The position numbers and the translations under genes were made by a program. From Aurantiacibacter zhengii (GTDB lineage: Bacteria; Pseudomonadota; Alphaproteobacteria; Sphingomonadales; Sphingomonadaceae), in assembly GCF_003584125.1 (NCBI RefSeq), contig NZ_QXFL01000006.1:164053-228052 (forward strand): 64,000 nt of DNA, in the 5' to 3' direction. Positions within the stretch are counted from its first letter, which is position 1. Every line of letters begins with the position of its first letter. The notes below the pieces were generated by a model. That model searched no databases. It was not told where the DNA came from and was given only the letters and a program-made list of their open reading frames with translations. Shown piece after piece: positions 54,154 to 62,500 of this stretch.

Positions 54154-55131
54154 TCACATCTCGCCGCGCGCCTTGCGTTCCTGTCGCTCGGCCACGCCTT
54201 CTTCCGGCACGAAGCTGTCGCTGGTCACACCCAGCCACACCAGGATCGGCGCGGCCATGTAGACCGAGGAATAGGTACCCACGAACACACCCAGCACGAT
54301 AGCGCCAACCATGCCCACAAGGCTGGCAGGGCCGAAGAACAACAGGGGGATAAGCGCGATGAGCAGCGTCAGCGAGGTCATGACGGTACGCGCAAGCGTC
54401 TCGTTCACCGACAGGTCGAGCAGTTCCGGAAGCTGCATCTTGCGATACTTCTTCAGGTTTTCGCGGATACGGTCATAGACCACGATGGTATCGTTCAGCG
54501 AATAACCGATGATCGCCAGGATGGCGGCGATGATCTGCAGCGAGAATTCAAGCTGCAACAGCGCGAACATGCCCAGCGTCAGCGATACGTCGTGGAACAG
54601 CGCGAACAGCGCGCCTACGCCAAATTGCCATTCGAAGCGGATCCAGATGTAGGCCGCGATCGCCAGCATGGCGAACAGCAGGGCGTAAAGCGCGGTCTCT
54701 CGGAATTCGCCGGAAACCTTGCCCGAAACCGTGTTGTTCGAGTCCACGCGGAAGTCCGAATGGGCTGCGGTTACGGTGTCGATGATCTGGCCCGAAATCC
54801 GGTTGGCGGCGGCAGGATCGCCTTCCGCGCTTTCGGGCAGTCGCACACGGATCGAGACCTGGTTCGGCTCTCCGAAGCGCTGGATCACCGGTTCGCCCAG
54901 ACCGAGCGTGCCGAGGGTGTCGCGAAGTTCGCCGACGGGAGCCTCGGCCTCTTCCTGGAAGGTGCCGGTGATTTCCTGGCCGCCGGCAAAGTCCACGCCG
55001 TAATTCAGGCCCTTGGTCATCACCAGGCCCCAGCTTGCGGCGATCAGCAGCAGGCTGACGATGTAGAACGGCACGCGCCATTTTAGGAACGCGATGTTCG
55101 TATTGTCGGGAACGAGCTTGAGCAGTTTCAT
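54154..55131 (-). CDS. secF: Protein translocase subunit SecF
   Basis: This inner-membrane partner of SecD supports the late steps of Sec export. The 325-residue protein has the N-terminal helix, the periplasmic domain beginning GLNYGVDFAGGQEITGTFQE, and the five-helix RND-like part with IIGYSLNDTIVVYDRIRENL and VNETLARTVMTSLTLLIALI. It follows secD by 17 bp in the yajC-secD-secF operon. Confidence 0.97.
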   Translation of the reverse strand: MKLLKLVPDNTNIAFLKWRVPFYIVSLLLIAASWGLVMTKGLNYGVDFAGGQEITGTFQEEAEAPVGELRDTLGTLGLGEPVIQRFGEPNQVSIRVRLPESAEGDPAAANRISGQIIDTVTAAHSDFRVDSNNTVSGKVSGEFRETALYALLFAMLAIAAYIWIRFEWQFGVGALFALFHDVSLTLGMFALLQLEFSLQIIAAILAIIGYSLNDTIVVYDRIRENLKKYRKMQLPELLDLSVNETLARTVMTSLTLLIALIPLLFFGPASLVGMVGAIVLGVFVGTYSSVYMAAPILVWLGVTSDSFVPEEGVAERQERKARGEM

Positions 55132-55148
55132 GATCTAATCCTCGCCCC

Positions 55149-56747
55149 TCAGATGTGGATTTCGCTGGGGCGCTTGCCGCGCAGCCAACCGGCCACCCAC
55201 ATGCGGGTGAGGGTCACGGCGGTGAAAACGCTGGTGAACAGGCCAATGATCAGCACCACGGCGAAACCGCGTACCGGGCCAGAGCCGAACAGGAACAGGA
55301 GCACACCGGCGATGAAGTTGGTGACGTTGGCGTCGTAGATGGCGCGGCTGGCTTCCTTGTAGCCATTCTCCACCGCGGCAACCACGCGCCGCCCTCGCCT
55401 TCGTTCCTCGCGGATGCGTTCGTTGATGAGCACGTTGGCGTCCACTGCGGCGCCCACCGTCAGCACGAAGCCAGCAATACCGGGCAGCGTCAGCGTGGTA
55501 TTCATCATCGCCATGATGCCCAGCACCATCAGCACGTTGAAGACCAGCGCGATCGTGGCATAGACCCCGAACCGGCCATAGGTGGCGATCATGAGGCCGA
55601 TCACCAGAAGCGAGCCGATGCCCATTGCGACGGCGCCTGCCACAATTGAATCGCGGCCCAGATCCGGCCCGACCGTGCGTTCCTCGATGATGGTAAGCGG
55701 CACCTGCAGCGCGCCGGAGCGGAGCTGGATCGCCAGTTCATTGGCGCTTTCTGTGGTGAAGCCGCCAGAAATCTGCGCGCTGCCGGAGAGGATCGGCTCG
55801 TTGAAGTTCGGTGCGGAAATTACCGCACCATCCAAAATGATGGCGAAACGGCGGCCCACGTTCTCGGTCGAAAGGGTGGCAAAGCGCCGCCCCCCTTCCT
55901 GATCGAACTGGATCGAAACGACCGGCTCGTTCGTCTGCGCGTCGAAACTTTGTTGCGCCCCGGTAAGGCTGTCTCCGCGAATACCGCCAAGACGACGGAC
56001 TGCTTCAGACTGACCGGCAAATCCGCTGTCTTCGGCGTAGGGGACGATCTCGCTGCCCGGCCGGGCAATACCCTGGGCAACGTCGCTGGGCAGCGCGTTC
56101 GCATCGACCAGCTTGAATTCCAGCTGCGCGGTCTCACCCAGCAGGCTCTTCAACTGGTCCGGATTTTCCAGGCCGGGTACCTGCACCACGATGCGGGTGT
56201 CGCCCTGGCGCAGGATCGTGGGCTCGCGCGTGCCAAGCTCGTCGATACGGCGACGGATTACGTCGACGGTAGCTTCCATCGCATCGTCAACTGCCGTTTC
56301 CAGGCCTTCCTCGGTCTGCGTCAGCACCATGCGGTTGCCGTCCATCACCGCCATGTTCCACTCGCGAACGAGGCCCTGCCCGTTCATCAGCGGCGTCAGT
56401 ACCTCGCGGGCGCGGTCGAGCTCGCTGGGATCGTCCAGCATGAAGGAAAGGCGGCCGTTGGCAGTGGAGACATCGCCGATGCGAATCTCCGGCTCGGCAT
56501 CAGCCAGTGCCTGCCGGACCGATTCTTCCATGGTTTCCAGCCGCTCGCGCTGAACGGCCTGGGTGTCGCCTTCCAGCAGGATATGACTGCCGCCGGCAAG
56601 GTCGAGGCCGAGGTTGACCTCAGGTCCCTCGAGAGCGTCGGGCAGATTTATGCCGGAGAGCGAGGCGATGGAAGGCAACGCGGCCAGAGCCACGAGAATT
56701 GTTATGGCCCAGAGCGAAATACGCTTCCAGAGGGGAAAATCGAGCAT
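55149..56747 (-). CDS. secD: Protein translocase subunit SecD
   Basis: SecD is the large proton-driven component of the SecDF complex. The 532-residue protein has a first membrane helix, the periplasmic P1 region opening VNLGLDLAGGSHILLEGDTQ, and the C-terminal membrane block with AAVDANVLINERIREERRRG. Length and order are normal. It lies 24 bp after yajC on the same strand. Confidence 0.97.
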   Translation of the reverse strand: MLDFPLWKRISLWAITILVALAALPSIASLSGINLPDALEGPEVNLGLDLAGGSHILLEGDTQAVQRERLETMEESVRQALADAEPEIRIGDVSTANGRLSFMLDDPSELDRAREVLTPLMNGQGLVREWNMAVMDGNRMVLTQTEEGLETAVDDAMEATVDVIRRRIDELGTREPTILRQGDTRIVVQVPGLENPDQLKSLLGETAQLEFKLVDANALPSDVAQGIARPGSEIVPYAEDSGFAGQSEAVRRLGGIRGDSLTGAQQSFDAQTNEPVVSIQFDQEGGRRFATLSTENVGRRFAIILDGAVISAPNFNEPILSGSAQISGGFTTESANELAIQLRSGALQVPLTIIEERTVGPDLGRDSIVAGAVAMGIGSLLVIGLMIATYGRFGVYATIALVFNVLMVLGIMAMMNTTLTLPGIAGFVLTVGAAVDANVLINERIREERRRGRRVVAAVENGYKEASRAIYDANVTNFIAGVLLFLFGSGPVRGFAVVLIIGLFTSVFTAVTLTRMWVAGWLRGKRPSEIHI

Positions 56748-56771
56748 GTGTCAGCTATCCGCCGGAATGGA

Positions 56772-57092
56772 TCAGTCGTTGGCGGGCTTGCCGCCCGGCT
56801 GGATGATGTCGCCGATGGTGCTTTTCACCACCTTGATGCGAGTGCCCTGGGCGATTTCCACTTCGGCGTATGTTTCATCGACCTTGGTGATCTTGCCCAC
56901 GACGCCGCCCGCGGTAACGACCTGGTCGTTCTTCTTAAGGCCGGCCACTTTCGCTTGGTGTTCCTTGGCGCGCTTCATCTGCGGGCGGAAGAGCAGGAAC
57001 CAGAAAATCAGGATCATACCGACGATGGGAAGGAACTGCAGCCAACCCGGAGGGGCATCGCCAGCAGCCGCGGCAGAGAAAATATCAAGCAT
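56772..57092 (-). CDS. yajC: Sec translocon accessory protein YajC
   Basis: This 106-residue single-span protein is associated with SecDF. A membrane helix occupies about 17-37 (LQFLPIVGMILIFWFLLF), followed by RPQMKRAKEHQAKVAGLKKN and a beta domain with DQVVTAGGVVGKITKVDE. ATG 57092 is used because an upstream frame extension of 18 residues has no family support. It is the first gene of the yajC-secDF operon. Confidence 0.95.
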   Translation of the reverse strand: MLDIFSAAAAGDAPPGWLQFLPIVGMILIFWFLLFRPQMKRAKEHQAKVAGLKKNDQVVTAGGVVGKITKVDETYAEVEIAQGTRIKVVKSTIGDIIQPGGKPAND

Positions 57093-57268
57093 CAATCGAG
57101 GTCCATCCCGAACATTGGAAACACTAGAGTGGGGAGGCCTCGGCAAGGTTCAAGGCATGCCCCTCCCCGAGACGTTGGAGGCGCGCCTAGCAGCATTGGC
57201 ATATTGAGGCAATCGAGGTGGTTGCCATACCGGAAATGCCCAACTATAGGGCCGCACTCCACTGGTCT

Positions 57269-57345
57269 CGGGAAGTAGCGCAGCCTGGTAGCGCATCACA
57301 CTGGGGGTGTGGGGGTCGCAGGTTCGAATCCTGTCTTCCCGACCA
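57269..57345 (+). tRNA. tRNA-Pro (GGG)
   Basis: This 77-nt tRNA has acceptor arms CGGGAAG and CTTCCCG, discriminator A and encoded CCA. The D-arm is GCGCAGCCTGGTAGCGC, the anticodon stem-loop CACACTGGGGGTGTG with anticodon GGG, and the T-arm contains GGTTCGAATCC. It is divergent from yajC. Confidence 0.95.
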
Positions 57346-57763
57346 GTGGTTTTTCTCCCCTTCCCCCGCGCACGGCCATTCGTGGCCTGCCTTGCTCCCC
57401 GCTCTCGCACCGGCATTTGCCGTGCGCGCGCGAACGCTTCGGCCCGCGCGCCACGGAGGCGCGCTTTTGCAGTGACCACGCCGTTCCAATCGCCATTCCG
57501 CCGCCTGCGTCATGCGTGAGCCAGACCTTAGGGGACGATCTCGTCGGTTCTCAGCCTGCCGTCACGACTACACGTATGAATCGTAAGTACAAATGTCGCT
57601 ATTTTCCTTTGATTGTCGCATTTCTACAAATGCAAAATCTGCCAATAGTTGAAAACTACTCCGATTGACATGCCCTGCACCAGTGGCTTAACCAAAAGCC
57701 ATTGAAGATTCGTGCCGTTAGCGCCGATCCCTTGGCGCAGGCACGAAACCCGGGGGGGCATTG
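57346..57763. other. Intergenic region before the tpsB gene
   Basis: No convincing gene is seen in these 418 bp. The first half is GC-rich, and the part from about 57570 to 57700 is notably AT-rich and holds a likely sigma-70 promoter for the secretion pair. Confidence 0.6.
57665..57693 (+). promoter_or_regulatory. Candidate sigma-70 promoter of the two-partner secretion genes
   Basis: A consensus -35 TTGACA at 57665-57670 is followed after 17 bp by TTAACC at 57688-57693. It lies 71 bp upstream of the tpsB ATG in an AT-rich stretch. The -10 is only a partial match. Confidence 0.4.
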
Positions 57764-59500
57764 ATGAGTAACAATCGTTTGCGTCGGCAAAGCTTTCTTG
57801 CGGCGTGCTTTTCACTCCCGCTACTTTCCTTGTCGATACCGGCCCTGGCGCAAGACACAGACGCGCCCACCAGGGAGGAACTAGATCCGGACGGTCCGGA
57901 CGACGGCCTCCTTCCGCCTGCGAACGTGCGCTTCGATGGCGAATTCGCCCGCCAGAATTGTCCGTTCGTCGGAAATGAACTGCGTGTGCGAATCGATCGC
58001 ATCGAATTCGTCAATCCGGCCGGCGGCGCCGTGCCCGAAGAATTGCTGGAGAGCCTTTCCGCCATCACTGCGCCGGGCGGTGAGCAGGAACTGGCGAGTG
58101 TCTGCGACATCCGCGACGCGGCGAACAACGCCCTTCGCAGGGACGGATGGATTGCCCGGGTTCAGGTTCCCCAGCAGACGCTGACAGATACCTTGCAACT
58201 GAACGTGATTGCAGCGCGGATTTCGGAAATCCGTGTGGTCGGCAACGCCGGCCCTTTCCGCGACCAGATCGCAAGCCAGGTGGAGGCCCTGCAGGGCGTA
58301 TACCCCCTTAACGAACGCGATGCTGAGCGCATCCTGCTGCTGGCCAACGATGTTCCGGGGATTACCCTGCAACTATCCCTCGCTCCGGGGCAGGCTGGCA
58401 CGGGCGACGTCGTCGGCAATCTCGCGATCGATTTCGAGCCCTATGCGGTCTTGCTGAACACCCGCAATTATAACTCGCGCCGTATCGGTCGCGAGACATT
58501 GTATGGCCGGTTCGAGTATTACGGCCTTACCGGACTTGCCGACCGCACCTTCGTGGCAGCGCAGACAACCTACGATTTCGACGAACAGGTGCTGGTCCAG
58601 GCGGGTCACGATTTTGCCCTCGGGGCAAGCGGCCTGCGCGCAGGGGCGGCTTTTACCTATGCATGGTCCAATCCGTTTATCGAAAACCTCGATCTGAGCA
58701 CCGATACGCTGCTTGCTGACGTAAACGTCACCATGCCGGTCCTGCGACGGGTTGCCGCCTCGGCTGACCTGACGCTGGGGCTCGAATACGCTGACCAGGA
58801 GACAAAGGTTGGCGCGATTTCGCTGAGCAAGGACGCGACCCGCACGGTCTACCTGCGCGGAGACTTTGCCACCGCGATCTCAAACATGGGCTCTTTCAGG
58901 ACCTATTCGCAAGGGTTCCTCGAACTGCGCCACGGGCTTGGCATCCTTGGCGCAACAGAATTCGGCCCGTTCGGAACAGCGCAGACCGATGGTGTCTCCG
59001 CCTCTCGCCCGTTCGGCGATTCCACCGCCTTCGTCGTGCGCGGAGAAGCGACGGCAGGCGTGGTTTCTTCAGTGGGTCTGGGCCTCAACCTAACCCTTGC
59101 CGGGCAGTACACCGACGATCCGCTTCTCAATTTCGACGAATTCAGCATCGGCAACCTGACGGTAGGGCGCGGCTATGATCCCGGCGCGAACAGCGGCGAC
59201 AGGGCGATCGGTGTTGCAGCGGAGGTCACCCAGGATTTCGTCCTGCGCGAGGGCCTGAAACTGCAGGCATTCGGCTTCTACGACATCGTCCAGGTCGAAA
59301 ACCTGGACCAGGGCACACCCGATCCGTTGCGCACGCTGGAATCATGGGGCGGTGGCCTTCGCCTGAACCTGACCAAGGGCCTGAGCGCGGAAATCGCCTA
59401 TGCCGAACCGCTCGACCGCCCGCTGTTCAATGACACCACAGAGCCGCCGGCCAGGGTACTGTTCTCGATAAGCACGCGCTTTCCGTCGCTGCTGCGCTGA
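57764..59500 (+). CDS. TpsB outer-membrane transporter (ShlB/FhaC/HecB family)
   Basis: This Omp85-superfamily partner secretes the TpsA protein encoded next. The 578-residue product has a signal peptide (FSLPLLSLSIPALAQ), a short N-terminal linker, POTRA modules at about 70-210 (including the IRVVGN-like segment ISEIRVVGNAG), and a beta-barrel with a conserved family stretch near NRNYNSRR-like NTRNYNSRRIG. The last residue pair LR follows a terminal beta strand. ATG 57764 follows a GGGGGG stretch. It ends 23 bp before the tpsA gene. Confidence 0.9.
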   Translation: MSNNRLRRQSFLAACFSLPLLSLSIPALAQDTDAPTREELDPDGPDDGLLPPANVRFDGEFARQNCPFVGNELRVRIDRIEFVNPAGGAVPEELLESLSAITAPGGEQELASVCDIRDAANNALRRDGWIARVQVPQQTLTDTLQLNVIAARISEIRVVGNAGPFRDQIASQVEALQGVYPLNERDAERILLLANDVPGITLQLSLAPGQAGTGDVVGNLAIDFEPYAVLLNTRNYNSRRIGRETLYGRFEYYGLTGLADRTFVAAQTTYDFDEQVLVQAGHDFALGASGLRAGAAFTYAWSNPFIENLDLSTDTLLADVNVTMPVLRRVAASADLTLGLEYADQETKVGAISLSKDATRTVYLRGDFATAISNMGSFRTYSQGFLELRHGLGILGATEFGPFGTAQTDGVSASRPFGDSTAFVVRGEATAGVVSSVGLGLNLTLAGQYTDDPLLNFDEFSIGNLTVGRGYDPGANSGDRAIGVAAEVTQDFVLREGLKLQAFGFYDIVQVENLDQGTPDPLRTLESWGGGLRLNLTKGLSAEIAYAEPLDRPLFNDTTEPPARVLFSISTRFPSLLR

Positions 59501-59523
59501 TCTGGGGAAGAGGAAATAACACG

Positions 59524-62500
59524 ATGAACCGTAACACTGGAAATTTCCGCCTCAACCTCCTCCTTGGAACAGCCGCAGCGGGGATCATCGCAGTCCCGGG
59601 CACTGCCCATGCGCAGCTCGTCTCGGCCGGGGATCTGAACGCGACGTTCGATTCCGCCGCCACCGCAGGCCCGCACATCAATGTCACCAACCCCAGCGCG
59701 ACCGAAGCGAACATCGAGGTTCTCGCCGAAGTCGTCGTTGCGGACTGGAACCAGTTCAACGTTCCCGATGCCACGCAACTGACCGTCGTCAACGGCAGCG
59801 GCAATGGCGGCATTGCTGCCTTGCTGAACCGGGTGATCGGCGGCAGTCCGTCCGACCTTGGCGGCACGATTACGGCCACCGATGTCGATCTCTGGATCAT
59901 CAACCAGAACGGCATCCTGTTCGGCGACAACACCTCGATCACCGCCAACAGTTTCGTCGCTTCCACGCTGGACATTTCCAACGCCGACTTCTTCGATGGA
60001 CTGGCGTCTACGAACTTCAGCGGGCCGTCGGCGGCCGGTATCGTGTCTGCGGGCACCAACGCCCAGTTCATCACCGACGGGTCGCTCTGGTTTGTCTCGC
60101 AGAATCTCGATCTGACCGCGTCCTTCACCTCCACGAACGAGACTGTCGCCTTCATCACGGCCAGCGACGTCGACGTGGCCTTTACGCCCGGAAGCCCGCT
60201 CAACATCACGGTGAACGCAGGCAGTACCATTGCCACCGGGCAGACCGTGGGCGGCACGGTGGAAGGCGACTTCGCCGCGTTCCACATGGTGACGGCTGGC
60301 GGTGTACTCGATGGCCTGCTTCAGGTCGATGCCGATGTCACCGCGACGCACGCAGCTTTCACACCTGATGGCATTATCCTGTTCGGCGATAACGATGGTG
60401 CAGATGAGGTCTCCATTGCTGCTGGCGGTGCACTCGAGTCCACCGGACTGATCAATGTCGACAGCGATGGCGATGTAGCCCTTGCTCAGAACGCGATTGG
60501 CGGAGCGATCGCTATCGACGCGGCCGGCACGGTGCAGACTTCAGACCTGACTTCGACGGCGGGGGCAATCGATGTGACCGGCGCGGGCGATGTCTCCACC
60601 GGCAATCTTGCAGCGATCGGCGGCGATACGAGCGTTGCCTCGACCACCGGCGTGCTCGACCTCGGCGATGTATCTTCTTCACTGGACGTCACCCTAACTG
60701 CGGCGACGACACTCGATGCCGGAGTGGTCGAAGCGGGCGGCAACCTCACCGCCACCTCGACCGGCGAACTGACGCTCGCCAGCGCCACAGCAGACACAGG
60801 CGACCTCACGCTTGCCAGCACCAACGGTCCGCTCACCGTCACCGGTGCATCGTCCGGCGTCTCCGCCGATATCGACAGCGGCGGCACGGCGAGCCTTGGC
60901 GATGTAACCACCACCGGCGGCGCACTGGCCATCGACGCCACTGGCGACATCGACACCGGCAATCTTGCAGCGACCGGCGGCAACACGAGCGTTGCCTCGA
61001 CCACTGGCCTGCTCGACCTGGGCAATGTGTCCTCGTCTATGGACGTCACACTCGCCGCGGCGACTTCGCTCGATGCCGGAGTGGTCGAAGCAGGTGGCAA
61101 CCTCATCGCCACTGCGACCGATGCCCTCACCCTCGCCAGCGCCACGGCTGACAGCGATGACAACGGCACCGGCGATCTCGCGCTTGCGAGCACCAACGGT
61201 CCGCTCACCGTCACCGGCGCATCGTCCGGCGTCTCCGCCGATATCGACAGCGGCAGCACGGCGAGCCTTGGCGACGTAACCACCACCGGCGGCGCGCTGG
61301 CCATCGATGCCGCGAGCGACATCGACACCGGCAATCTTGCAGCGAGCGGCGGCGACACGAGCGTTGCCTCGACTACCGGCCTGCTCGACCTGGGCGATGT
61401 GTCGTCCAGCCTCGACGTGGCTCTCACTTCCGCCACCTCGCTTACTGCCGGCGCAGTCAGTGCAGGCGGCAACCTCACCGCCACCGCAACCGACGTACTG
61501 ACGCTGGCAAGCGCCACGGCAGACAGCGATGACAACGGCACCGGCGACCTCACGCTTGCCAGCACCAACGGTCCACTCACCGTCACCGGCGCATCGTCCG
61601 GCGTCTCCGCCGATATCGACAGCGGCAGCACGGCGAGCCTTGGCGACGTAACCACCACCGGCGGTTCGCTTGCCATTGATGCCGCGGGCGATATCGACAC
61701 CGGCAATCTTGCAGCGACCGGCGGCAACACGAGCGTTGCCTCGACCACCGGCCTGCTCGGCCTGGGCGATGTGTCGTCCAGCCTCGACGTGACTCTCACC
61801 TCCGCCACCTCGCTTGCTGCCGGCGCAGTCAGCGCGGGCGGCAACCTCACCGCAACTGCGGCCAATGCCCTCACCCTTGCCAGCGCCACAGCAGACACCG
61901 GCGATCTCACGCTTGCGAGCACCAACGGTCCGCTCACCGTCACCGGTGCATCGAGCGGCGTCTCCGCCGATATCGACAGCGGCAGCACGGCGAGCCTCGG
62001 CGATGTGACCACCACCGGCGGCGCACTGGCCATCGATGCCGCAGGCGACATCGACACCGGCAATCTTGCAGCGACCGGCGGCGACACGAGCGTTGCCTCG
62101 ACCACTGGCCTGCTCGACCTGGGCAATGTGTCCTCGTTTATGGACGTCACACTCGCCGCCACGGCGCTTGCGGCAGGCGCGGTCAGTGCAGGTGGCAACC
62201 TCACCGCCACTGCGACCGATGCCCTCACCCTCGCCAGCGCCACGGCTGACAGCGATGACAACGGCACCGGCGACCTTACGCTTGCCAGCACCAACGGTCC
62301 GCTCACCGTCACCGGCGCATCGGGCGGCGTCTCTGCCGATATCGACAGCGGCGGCACGGCGAGCCTCGGTGATGTCACCACCACCGGCGGCGCGCTGGCC
62401 ATCGACGCCACTGGCGATATCGACACCGGCAATCTTGCAGCGACCGGGGGCAACACGAGCGTTGCCTCGACCACCGGCGTGCTCGACCTGGGCGATGTAT

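Noticed and set aside
57150..57479. Minus-strand frame across tRNA-Pro
   Set aside because: It runs through the whole tRNA gene and encodes the common spurious translation of a tRNA ([11 protein letters not shown] type).
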